From positions 23,889,501 to 23,953,500 of the forward strand of contig NC_088339.1 of the NCBI RefSeq assembly GCF_036884655.1: DNA of 64,000 nt, written 5' to 3'. This DNA is from Musa acuminata AAA Group (lineage: Eukaryota; Streptophyta; Magnoliopsida; Zingiberales; Musaceae). Every line of letters starts with the position of its first letter. Positions within the stretch are counted from its first letter, which is position 1. Positions 33,967 to 47,200 of the stretch are shown here, piece by piece. The notes below the pieces were generated by a model. The model saw nothing but the letters and a program-made list of their open reading frames with translations, made no database searches and had not been told where the DNA came from. Position numbers and translations under genes: made by a program.

Positions 33967-36900
33967 ATGGATCCCGCGAGCCTTCCGGTGGTTCTCCGCT
34001 TAGCGCTCAGCCACATCCCGGAGGAGCGCATGGCCGCTGAGGATAGCCTCAGTAAGGTGAATTACCTGCCCTTTGGCTGATATTAATGTATCGATCGGTG
34101 GTCATTTCTGATCTGGTCTGTCTCTGCTGTTCTCGACGAGTTAGATTACTGTGCGATCGTGGGCGATCGTGTTCTTGGTCCGTATCTGTTAACTTATCTG
34201 CTATTTTGATTTGGTACAGATTTTGATTTGAGATTCTTAGGGACCTTATGGCTTCTATTACGGTTTACTATGTACTATTTCACTTGTTGATCGATTGTTG
34301 ATAATCGAATGCAAGTTTCTTGGTGTCCTGCACTGCACACGGGTTTCAGGTGGCACTCGCACGCAATCGCTGTACTGCAATTCAACTAGTGATTTTGCCG
34401 TCAGCATCGTGGGCGATTGTGTTCCTGGTCCGTGTCTATTCTCTCTGCTGCTGTTTTGATTTGGTACAGACGTAGATTTGAGATTCTTATGGACCTTATG
34501 GCTTCTATTACGGTTTACTATATAATATCTCATTTGTTCGTCGATTGTTGATAATCGAATGAAAGTTTGTTGGTGTCCCGCATGTCACTCGGGTTGCAGG
34601 GGGCACTCGCACTCAATTGCTAGAATGCAATCTGACTTGTGATTTTGCTCTCAGCAGAGCTCACTAGTGGCAAAGGTCCATGTAAACAATCCCAAATAGG
34701 ATTTAAAGCTTCTTGTTCTTGTTCTCAGAGGAATCTTGGCCTACTAATTTGGAAAGAATAATTACTTTCCTTTGAGAAATTTGCCTATCAACTGCTTTTG
34801 TGTATGATTTCTTGTTTTTTCTTGACGGTATATAAATATTTTAAAGTATATATTAAATGTGCTTTTTTTTACTTTCTCCAACATGTTTGTTTACCAAGGT
34901 TCTGTCTCTTCATACATATACCTATCTTTCTTTGATCTAATCATGCTTTGGTATAGGTCTATGTCCTTCTAGTATAATGTACGTAGTACTTTTTTAAAAA
35001 GTTATATGCCCATGTCCTTTTTTGACTTTTTTCTTGTGTTTTTTTGTATTTCAATGATGTGGAATTTTCTGTTCACTACTTCGTATGTATTGGCTCATGC
35101 TTGTCAATTAGACCATGAAGTCGGTATACCCGATACTTTTGTAACAATGAGGCTTACTGAATGTCATTCCATTAAGCAAATGATACAAAGGATATAAAAA
35201 GGAAGTACTAGTAGAAGACAGTAATACGAGTACAGCATTACTTAAACCAACCACAAAAAGATAATTTGTAAAATATTTCCAAGGCACATTAATTCTCCAA
35301 GAATAAAACCACTAGAAAATGTATCCATTAGATCGAGAGGTTCAAGAGCTTGTTGCAAAAGATCTTCTTGTTCCTTGCTCTCCACATCATCCAGCAAGTA
35401 GTCAGAATAAAACTGTTTGGAATGTTCGGGTAGTAGCCCATATGTTTTGCAAAATGTATCATGCATTTTGCTGACTTTAGTAGCCTTTAGATAAAACTCA
35501 AACATTCTTCACAAGTTCATCATTAAGGATTAAATGGAAGGCATCAACACCAATAGTTGGATATGTCCTGCCTTTGAGAAAGAGAAGGTCAACGATATGA
35601 ATTCTTCTGAGTCCCCTAGCCTGCAACAAATGGAAAATGTAGTTCCAACTTATTTTGTTGAACAATTAAAAATCAAACTCGTTGATGAGCTCCTCCAGAT
35701 TACATTTTAAATAATGATAAATTCTTTCATGAGCAGTAAAAAACAGAAAACTAAGAAGTTTCGTTAACCTCTGAAAGTTGATCCATATTTCCATAAATTT
35801 TAACATCTTTTATGATAACCCATTACTGTTCCCTTTTGGGAATCACATATTGTTCAAAGGTCTTCTATTACGTGTTTAATTTTGTTTTATTCGTTTGTTG
35901 TTGTAAAAGCTATCTAAGATCTTTCTAGTATCTTTCTATCAAATCTATCTTATCCATTAATACGGTTGATCATTGGTTTCCCGCATAAGCGCCATTTATT
36001 TATTCTTCAAAGTTCCACAATTTTAAAGAATCATATTTATCCATCGGATCTAGTTAATGCATATCCTGATAAAGACTTGTGTGCTCTAGTCTACCTTTGC
36101 CTTTCAAAAAGTTGAACTGATATAACCTTATGGTCATTTAACTTCTCATTGACCAATTGTAGATGACATGAGATGTCAAATATGTTCTTTTACTCATTTA
36201 CTGATATTGGTTCCTAAGATGCTGTTTGCAACTGCGCTTGCCATAATAAAGTATCATATTAGACCCAACCACTAAGCTGCAATAATTACGATGACTTATT
36301 GTCCCTTCAGTTCTGGCCCAATTAATTAGCTGAAAAACACATAATTTAAACAAGTTAACTGTGTAAGTTCTGGTCCAATTTAATTAGATAGAAAACACAG
36401 TTTAAATAACTTAGTTATGGGCTTTTGCATTTTCATCTTTCTCCTTCATTTCAAGCATCCAAAGACTGTCTGCCAAACAATCATTCATCTGTTTGTTGAT
36501 CCAGACAAAAGGTGGAAAGACAAGATTAAGCATAATACAAGAGGAAGTGCCATGCAAGATATTACCTTTTCTTATTCTTGCCTGTGTATGTAGTTTCATT
36601 TGCTGTGACAAATTCAAAATTTCATTTCAACAGCTACAGTGTACACCACAGCATTTGGTGAGCTTACGACATATCATAACAGATGGTGCTGGTGATATGG
36701 CTGTGCGTCAAGTGGCCAGCATTTATTTCAAAAACTTTGTGGCTAAAAACTGGTCACCTCATGAAGCTGGTATGAATGACGAATCCCACGTCAGAACTCA
36801 TACAACTTGACTTTATGTTAAACTATGACACTTCTATTGTTCTTTCCAGGGGAGCCTCCAATGATACCAGAGAATGATAAGATGATGATCCGATATATTA

Positions 36901-38204
36901 TCCTTGATTCTGTTGCTCAAGTTCCTCCTTTGTTGAGGTATATCAGTTATTGGTTTGGCTGTGATTTTTTCACCTCGGACACCTTTGGAGACTTCTTCTA
37001 ATGGAAAATTTATCTTCCAGGGAGCAACTTTTGCTTACCCATGCAAAGATCTGGGTTTCTTTTTTTTATCTTTGAAAGTTATATATTTCATTGGTGCCCA
37101 TCCAATTATTTTTTTGTATGTAACTTTCTAAGGACAAATTTCTAACTTTTCATATTCCGAATTTTTATAGAAGCATATGAGTATTTCTTTAATAGTTCAA
37201 TGATTAAGTTACAACTTAGCAAGGTAGATATGCAATCTGATGCTGCTAAAAGGTGTACGTATGCAATTTTCCCTTTTCATGACATATAACTTTATATATA
37301 TATATATATTTATACATTGTAGTGCTTCATAAATCCAGCAGTCAGCTCATGTTTCAGTTCTGATTAGATGCTTTTATCCACCCTAGGCAGTCCATTGTTT
37401 TCTTTTGCATTATCATTATGCTTTAGTTGCCATGTCTTTGTTACGTCATCATACAGGTGTTGCTTTTAAACTTCTATACTCATTAAATTCTTTTCCATGC
37501 CTACTACTAGAGTTCTCTCTATTCCTTTCTATTATGTCTTGGTTTAATTGTACTATTGTTCATCTTATCGGTCCGTACCAATGTATCGATCAACTATTGG
37601 TATGGTACGTACCGAATTGTATTGAGTTATGCCAAACGTACTGACACATGATACATGAAAGTATACTGATATACCACATGTACCAGTCCCTTATTGGACT
37701 GGTACATACCGTCTATACCGAGCGGTACATTACGGTATGGTGAATCTTGAATTGTACTACATTTATAGGCTAGTACTTTTTCTTTATGATTAATAGCGTT
37801 CTTTTATTATAAAGTTGTCATTTTCCTCTCAAGTCTGTGTAGCTTTTTTTAAGGGCTACATAAGAGAGTTAAGTCATTTAACAGCAGTTGCTCAGATAAA
37901 AAATTTTGCAGACTGAACTAGCTGTAACTGGCTTGTTAAAAGGCCTAATAAGTGTGTCTTGCCATGTCAATGACTACTTCTGTTGTTTTTCCCACCTCAC
38001 ATCATAAATTTTTGTATTTGAGTACCCAGTTATCTAAAATGTGGATCATTGTAAGTTCATTGTACTATCATGGTATACATTTAATCTAGTACTAAACATT
38101 TGCAAAGTTCTATGTTGATTTGTTCAACATTCACGTATATTGGATACTTTTGTTCTATAAGAACATTTCTCAAAATTTCTTTATACTATTGCTTGGCATG
38201 TAAA

Positions 38205-38257
<53 letters not shown>

Positions 38258-41200
38258 TATATAATTGCCAGTAATATTGGTTTTGACATTCATGTTTGCA
38301 TCACACAGAGTACAACTTGTAGAATGTATGAAAACTATCACCCAAGATGATTATCCAGAACAGTGGCCAGGTCTTCTTCACTGGATTAAGTTAAACTTAC
38401 AAGATCGGCAAGAATTTGCAGCTTTATATGTATTGAGGGTTTTTTCTCGGAAATACAAGTAAGTATATCTGCTGACCAAGGAATGGTACTTAATTGGCCT
38501 TTTCACCTTTTATCCATATATATCTTAGTTGGTTTCTTCATTGCAATTTGGTAAAGTTCAACCTTGTGATTTAATATTCCAAGTTCAGTATTTGCTGATG
38601 TTTGGTCAAATGGAGTCCTAAAAATGAGGTAAGCATTTTCGTACTAAAGGTTAAAGATTGCTCTTTTGTTAAAGCACTAAGAAGGCTGATGATTAGCATG
38701 CTACATGTTGTTGTTATGGTATATAGAGACTGTTAGGCAGATTATATTGGAATGCCCAAGATGCATGCTGTTGTGGAGAGAGAGCATTAAAAACCCTAGC
38801 TACATCATTTTAAAGCATTTGGTGATGTGATCCAGTTCTTTCATCTGGTTCAGACTTGCATCACCCAGCTTTCACCCTGGGTTTGGCTGGCGCCCACGTT
38901 AGTTCAATACAGAAAAGCTACTAACAACATTCAGATGGGGGGATTTGACAAAAGAAGAGAAAAGAAAAGAGCACTGATGTCGAACATCAGGTACCTAACT
39001 GGTGGACCTCTCTACCTGCCTTCCATATCCAGGGCTTAGCCATATTTGCCTACTTATTATCCCATGTAACTTCCAAAAGTTATCCAGTGTTTTTGAGTGA
39101 ATGGTTCTTAAGCCAGTTAACGAGTCCACTTATAGTCATATCTATGACATAAGTTAGTTAATTTTGGTGCAACTTGTCATTTGCCACTTGAGACCCTCTT
39201 TATTGTTTATGTTGGGGATTGGTTGGTCTCTGCATGTTTATGGTTATAAGGAGCATACGTGGGAACACCGCTATGAAAGAAAAGCCTTGTTGAGCTAGCA
39301 GGGTGGGGCAATTTCTTTTCCTCTTGTTTTCTTAATCTTTGCATACTTTATACTCTTATCCTACTTTGTAGGCTTTCTTCTACCTGTCCTTCTGTAGTTA
39401 TGGCAGACCAGCTGTAATTTATTTCTGGTTTCTGTTGTAGTCCTCCATGGGAAACCTATGGTGGTTTGCAGTTTGTACTAGTTTCTAGACGGTGTTTCTT
39501 TAATCTGTGTCCTCTTTATTCTTTTCCTACCTTCTAATCCTACATACTGTCTTCCTGCAGTTACAGCAGATTTGCTTTATATGTTTGCTGGTTTCTGTTA
39601 TTGCTATCAATAGGAAACTTTAGCAGTTTGTACTACTAAAGTTTTTAGCAGTTTAAGTAGCAATATTGAAAAGAAATCTTCATAATCCAGAAACGATAAA
39701 TGGCTGATTGTGTCAGAAACTTTTTACTCAAATACTCTTTACACTTAGATGCCTGTCAAATAGTCTTTACAAGAGAAGGTTTTACGGATTGCATTGTTTT
39801 GTGGAGCATCTGAGTTTCTTAATGAAATAAGAGCATCTTTAGTAGGCAGGTAGGCACTCGGTCTTCTGTTTAATAATTTTCTTTTGTTATTTTTTTTATA
39901 TTCTACCTAGTTTTCCCCTTCTGTTTTTCTGCAGTTAAAGTAAATTAACAGTTGGTGGGAATTTCAATGATCTCTGTTCTGTTATTTGGAATTTCTAAAG
40001 TAACATCTCAAAAGATTACAAGGTTAATTGTGGAACTTTGAAGATAGAAGATTCCTAATGTAACAGAAGGTGGCATGTTTTGTTGAGTGATTGCATCAAG
40101 AGCTGTCTACTTCAAATCAGCCATGCTTTACACCTGGATGCATTTTTATGGTCTCATTTTCCTTTGCCAGATACTTACTGCTGTTTGTACATTCTTGTCA
40201 TTTGTCCACCTTAAACAAGAGTTTTGGTGTTTTGGAGTATGCAACTAGGTTCTATTATGATGATGAGTTTTTTTTGGTGGCTCTTAGTTTCAATTGCATT
40301 AATATGATAATATCAAACAATACTAATTTATTTCAGTTGTTATTTAACTTTCTTAGATTTTTGGTAAGTTGACTGTTTGTTTTTGTTGCTCTTTACTTTA
40401 AGGTTAAAGTCTGATGAGGAACAAACACCACTTCATCTCATTGTTGATGAGACATTTCCTCTTATATTGAACAAATTTACCAAACTTGTTCAGATTGTTA
40501 ACCCCACAATTGAAGTAGCTGATCTTATCAAGCTCATATGCAAAATATTCTGGTCATCTATATACGTATGTTTGTCTAGTAAAACAAATCCAGTTTCTTT
40601 TTTAATTTTACTGGCTTTTTATTTTTTTTCTTGGTTTAAAATTCCTTTTCAGTTGGAGATCCCACAAAAGCTACTTGATCCAAATATATTCAGTGAATGG
40701 ATGTTCCTATTCTTGAATCTACTGGAGAGACCTGTTCCTTTAGAAGGTCAACCGTCTAATCTTGATCTCAGAAAATCTTGGGGTTGGTGGAAAGTCAAGA
40801 AGTGGACAATTCAGATATTAAATCATTTGTATACTAGGTGAAGTTTTTCTATTATTGAGATGTGAAACATGATCTTTCTATCATATTCTGCTTATCGGTT
40901 TCTGAAGAATTTTGCTAACAGGTCTGGAGATGTGAAGCTTATGAAGAAGCTAGAGAACAATGAGTTTGCTCAAATGTTTCAAGAGAGTTATGCTGGCAAG
41001 ATTTTGGAATGCCACCTACAGTCACTCAATGTTATTCGTGCAGGTGGTTATCTTCCTGATAGGGTTATCAACCTTGTGCTTCAATATATCAACAGCAGGT
41101 TTGTCTTGCTTTGATCTCCCTAGTTTCTTGTTGTTTCAATCTAGCTGATCACCCAGTTGTATAAACTATTTCTCCATTGTAATCTTTTATAATCCATGTC

Positions 41201-44200
41201 ATGTACAAATTGTAATTCCTAGATTAAACTATCTTTAAACATCATCTGTTTTCTTTTCATTCTTTTCTTTTTTTAGATCATTGAGTTATAAGCTAAGATA
41301 CTCAATTACATGATAGAGGTTAGAGGAGTTGTTCTGCAAGTAATTTACTGAATCCTGAGGGGAGAAGTATTTGGGAAATTTAGTTGACCTCTTTCCAGTT
41401 GAAAATTACTAAAAGACCAACAAGTTGTGTCCAAGTAGAGTGACAGGAAGAATTGGGGTAGTATCTCAGTTGGAACAATAACCGTGTGCCAATTTAACAA
41501 GCTAACAAAAGATATAATAAGATTGAAGATGCATTAAAATGCAACTAAGATATGCATTAAAATACAACTAAGATATAGAGAAAAGTCCCCTGCTTGGCTC
41601 ATTTTGACTGTGCTGTGCCTCATTCAGAAGATAACTTGATCTACAAAGTACAAAATAGGTACTGTTACATTTTATTTTCACAGAACAGAAGAAAAGTTTC
41701 ACGCATTGTTTTTGCGACTCATAATTGGAATAACTCAGTAAGCACTAATTCTACCATCCGAGAGATATAAGACTATTTGAATTGTCAAGTGTACGTGTGC
41801 CACAATGACTGCAGACTGCTGTTTGTGTAAATGCTGGTAGTTCATTTTTTGGTTTCTTGATTTCCTGTACAATATTTTCCCAGCATGCAAAGTTGTTTAA
41901 TTCCACAACATTATATATTCATGCTGATTTTGGTTTTGTTGCCATTTCAAGTGTGTGATTGCATAGTTTAGTGGTGACAAACTTGTCTACTTGAGTTTAT
42001 GAACTGGCTCAGTTGCATTAATGCTCTGCAGTATTTCAAAGAATAGTATGTATCATCAATTATTGGAGCCAAAGCTTGACATTGTCCTTTCTGAGATCGT
42101 CTTTCCTCTGATGTGTTTCAATGACAATGATCATAAGTTATGGACTGAAGATCCACATGAATATGTCAGAAAGGGCTACGGTGAGCTTAGACTTAGTGTT
42201 GTTCTAAAACATGACATTCTATTAGTTGTGGTTTCTGGAATAAAAGCTTTGACATTAATTGTCAGCATATAAATTCTTCTTCCCAGATATAGACCTATAC
42301 AGTCCTCGAACTGCAGCCATGGATTTTGTGAATGAATTGGTAAGGAAGCATGGGAAAGGGAACTTACAGAAGTTTATTCCATTCATCATGGAGATTTTCA
42401 GGAGGTTTAACTCATATGCTCTTTATATTAGGAAGTTGCTCCCGTGGAGATTTTGCAATGAAGATATTTTTCTTACATACTATATGTAATTATTTCAGAT
42501 ATGATGAGGCACCCGTCGAGCTTAAACCATATCGTCAAAAAGACGGTGCTCTTCTGGCTATTGGAGCAGTGTGTGATGAACTTATGCAGTCTGAATCTTA
42601 TAAGTCAGGGCTTGAATCCATGTTAGTGCTGCATGTTCTTCCTGAGTTCTCAAGTCCTGTTGGCCACCTCAGAGCAAAGGTTACTCTTCTTTTCCAATTA
42701 AATTATATTCTGTGCTTGGCAAGCAGCTTGTCTGTCTTCTGTTTCTGACTGTATAAGCTCTATTATTTGTCCCTCGCAAGAATGAAATTGTACCGATCAA
42801 ATATATCAGGCATTGTTCGAATCATGGTTTCAAATCTCAACCATAACGGTCAGTAATGGTTGGTAAACACCGGATCAACCAAGTATTGTATCCGAATTTA
42901 TAGCCTGATAATGGTACAATAAGTTTTTTTAAATTTTTTATCAGTTTATTCAATAATAATGCATGATATAAGTTCATATACTGTTTCAACGGCAAAATAG
43001 GTTAATGAAACCAATACCACACATATTTAAATCCTTGACCTGGCTGTTGTCTTCATTCTCATGCTGTGAAAGATTGGGGTTGGATTTTGCATAGTTAGAA
43101 AAAGACTGATATTTATTTTTATTGGAACTGCAACATGATCAATTACATATACTAATTTGTTTTCTGGTGCACAGAGTTCTCTTTTATCATTAGATTTGCA
43201 AGCATCTCAAAGATTGAAAGTGCAACCAATCTCTTGAACTTTCTCTGGGTATGGGTACTAGGTTTCTTTTGTCAGCGGGCTAAAAATTGAATCCCATGGC
43301 ATGATTCATGGCTTTTTATTGTCAATCTTTTAGTGTTGAATTGTGTACCAGATTTATCATAGTCACCACATATTGAGGCATAATATTTGATGAAGGTGAA
43401 ATTTTTTTATTCTAGCTTTCTCCTGAAAGTGCTCTGTTCATAACTACTTAGCCAGATAGAATAGCAAGTTTGTTAATTAGTTGATTGACCAGCTATTTGT
43501 TCATTTATGCATATACTGTGTATTTAGAAGAGTTAATTTTTGCTGAGGGTGTTTAGCTGGGGTCTCTACAGTACAAGGAGTAAATGCATAGCAGCCCTAA
43601 AGAGTAGGGCAGCACAATTTGGTTTATTTAGATGAACTTATCATGGTAACAAGGTCTGTTCCGAGTCTGTGTCTTCTAGTTGCTTTTATCACATGGGTTA
43701 GGGGATGAAACATGGATTACAAAAGCATCCCATAGGTGTTCTTGGAAATGAAACGAGCACCACAAATTTTCACCTTCCATCAAAAGCCATGCTGTTTGTG
43801 TTAGCAGTTGCTTAGAAAGCTTAACTTTTAGAATATCATTTTTGTTACTTTTCTGTTCTCTGTGTGAGCTCAGAAAGCTTAACCTTCAGAATTCCCTTTA
43901 ATATTCCTCGAACTTGTAAAAATGATGATAGTTGTAGCATGTAAACTGGGTAGTTAAGAGAGGAATTGGTAGTTGTGATGTTACTGAAAATGATAGGTGC
44001 TAAGAGGAATCTAAGAGGAGAGTGAACAGGCTGGATAGCCAGGATTCACTTGAAACGAGGATCTCCGGGCTCAAGATTTGGCCAACCATCCTTTTAAAAA
44101 GATGAGATGCAATTTGTATCAGGGATAGGCTTATCTGAGAAGTAGCTTGATATCGTACATACTGACTGGTATTGGTTGGTCCTGTACTCAGGATAGATCA

Positions 44201-47200
44201 TCATGCTTTAGGTCAGAGGTACTCATGTCCAATTTCATACTTCAGGGTCAGAGGTACTTAGGTAGGTTTCTCTGTCCACTTCCAAGATACATAATGACCG
44301 CACTAATACATTCTGGTCCAGTGAGGATGTTGCATCACATAAACTGACAATGGTTCAGTAAATTTGGTATGGAAACTGAATTTTAGGTGCAAATGGCATT
44401 TTGGCATGCACCCTCTTTTAACCATTTATGTGGAGAAACAAACAATAAAGAGCCACTCAGCCAAGAAAGAGCATTATAAATTGTTCTTGCATTTCAATTT
44501 GAGACTAATAGTTCATTATTCGGAACAGAACATAGGAAAAGCATAGCCTCCTCCTTTTTAGCAAATATTTTCCTTTGTGATATTTCTCTAGAACAACTAA
44601 ACTGACCACTTATCACTAGTTACAAGATGTAAAGATTGATGATGAGGATTCAATAGCAAAATGAAGTACCAAGAGAAAAGCTGTAAGAAATGGAAAAAAA
44701 TAGATCAAAATCAAGAGATTAAAAAGAAAAAGGATGTGTCATTAGACCCAAAAGTTGGAGACAAAGGTTAACTAAATCAGTAATGATTACAGATGCAGGC
44801 ATATGGGGTAGAAAATAAGGGTATTCAGGTAGAAATTCTTTTCTCCTACTTGCTGAGTTGATTGATTATTGTACTGATTTTTTATGTTAATGAAACTTTA
44901 ATTTGAGTTAAAAGATTTCTTAAGTGACATGGAGTGAGTAATCAAGTCATATATTCAGTTGGAGTTAGAACTAGTTTTCTGAGAATTCTGATCCATGTAC
45001 CAAGCTTTATTGACTTAAATTCAACTGCTGCTCAAGTCAACTTGGCCAAGTTTGGATTTGGCTTGATGAGTTTCTGAGCTGTGTCAAATATTAGTGTTTC
45101 ATCATTCATGAATAGTGATGACTGAAATGCATAAACTAATAAAATTGGTTACATTACAAGCACAACTTTCTCGAATAATTCAGATATACAATTTCCTTTT
45201 TTTTTTTGTTCTCTGAAGCTGCTTTACAGAAAACCATTTTATGATTTTTTTAATGTAATTGACTTTTATACTTGTAGAATTAAATCAAGCTTCTTGATTA
45301 CAAATTAATTTGAATGCATTTGAATTTATGGAATTCTTTAATGGAGTATTAGGCAGCATGGGTTGCTGGAAAATATGCACACATCAACTTCTCTGACCAG
45401 AAAAATTTTCGGGAAATCTTTCACCACGTTATTTCTGGAATGCGGGATCCAGATCTTCCTGTGCGCGTCAATTCAGTCTTTGCTTTACGGCCTTTCATTG
45501 AAGCTTGCCAAGGCATGCAAATGTTAGCCTATAAGTCTATATATTGGTGCTTTCTTGATATTTCACATGAAGTAACTTAGAATTACGTTCTTAATACAGA
45601 TCTAAATGAAATCCGACCATTTATTCCTCAATTACTTGATGGTATGTAATAATAGTTGTGTTTAGCTTAGTATCTGTTGTCCTCTATTCTTTTTAAGATG
45701 TCCCAATTGTTACATGCAGAGTTCTTCAAACTTGTGAATGAGGTTGAGAATGAGGACCTTGCCGTCACTCTTGAGACCATAGTGAACAAGTTTGGTGTAG
45801 AAATTGTTCCATATGCTAACAGCTTGTGCCAGAATTTGGTATAATATTTGTGTTATTATATGTTACTTTATAGTATTCACTTATATTTTATTCGATTCCT
45901 TGATATGAAATCTTAAAAAATCTTTGCATAGGCTGCTGCATTTTGGAAGTGCCTGGGTACCACCAAAGCATCTGAAGAAGCTGATGATTCAGGTGCTTTA
46001 GCTGCTGCCCGTTGTTTGGATTCCATAAGCACAATCCTTGAATCCATTAACGGGCTTCCCCATATTTTTGTTCAAATAGAGCCCATTTTACTACCTATAA
46101 TGCAGAGAATGCTGACCGCAGATGGTCAAGGTAGCTACTTTTTCGATCTTGGTCAAATGTATATTAATAAATTGAATTTATATGTGTACAAACAAATGCA
46201 TCCATGTTTGTATGTATTTGTGATGTCTGTTTAAATAGTTATATACAGAAAACCAATGCACAAGTCTCCATGGATGCAACTTTATCTTTACATGGAAAAA
46301 CATATTTCTATGACTCAAGGAAAAACATGATTTAAGCATTTGTTCTATGTGTTCAAAGTCTTAATGAGTTATTAATCCTTAGAATGAGATCAACATTGGT
46401 TATCCATCTACTATGTTCAATGGCTATCCTTCTAATAGGCAAATGATTGGTTATTTGAAATCTTAACCCTAGTCCATGAAAGGTATCTTCGATCGTCTTG
46501 TCAGGCCCAGATGTTAAATTTGAAAAATCAACTATGAAGATAATAGGGCTCAAACGTATGATATTATCTAATATCTATCAATATTATTATTTTTTCTTAT
46601 GATAGATAACAAGGTTTTCCTCTATATTCGAGGCTTATCACTTTTAGGTCATATTGATACACATAAGTTGTTCACTTCATCCCATATCAGGTTACATATT
46701 TCATGCCAAAACTTATCTATTTGTTTTTTTCTTGACACTTTCGTATTTGTGCATGAATCAATTTCTTCTTGGTGCATTTTTTTCTTGGCCTCGTTATGCA
46801 GTATCCTCTATAATCTTTTTGGTCCTTAAACATGTGCTATATGTTACACGTATATTATAGTTTTGTAAGTGTAAACTTTAGTTTAAGTTCAAGGATTGAA
46901 GGTATGTGATTCTGATTGTGTTGCTTATTCAGGTATGTGATATGTGATTTCATGTTGCAAGTTTAGCTTATTGTTGCTACCTTTGCTAGATGCTTGCAAC
47001 GATTCTCATTTCTGATAATGTTCATGTTTCACAGATGTTTTTGAAGAAGTATTGAAAATTGTTTCCCATATGACATTTTATGCGCCAACAGTCTCATTGG
47101 ATATGTGGGGTCTTTGGCCTTTAATTATAGAAGCACTTGGAGACTGGGCTTTAGATTTCTTTGAGAGTAAGTTGACATATATATGCTAATTTTTATGGTT

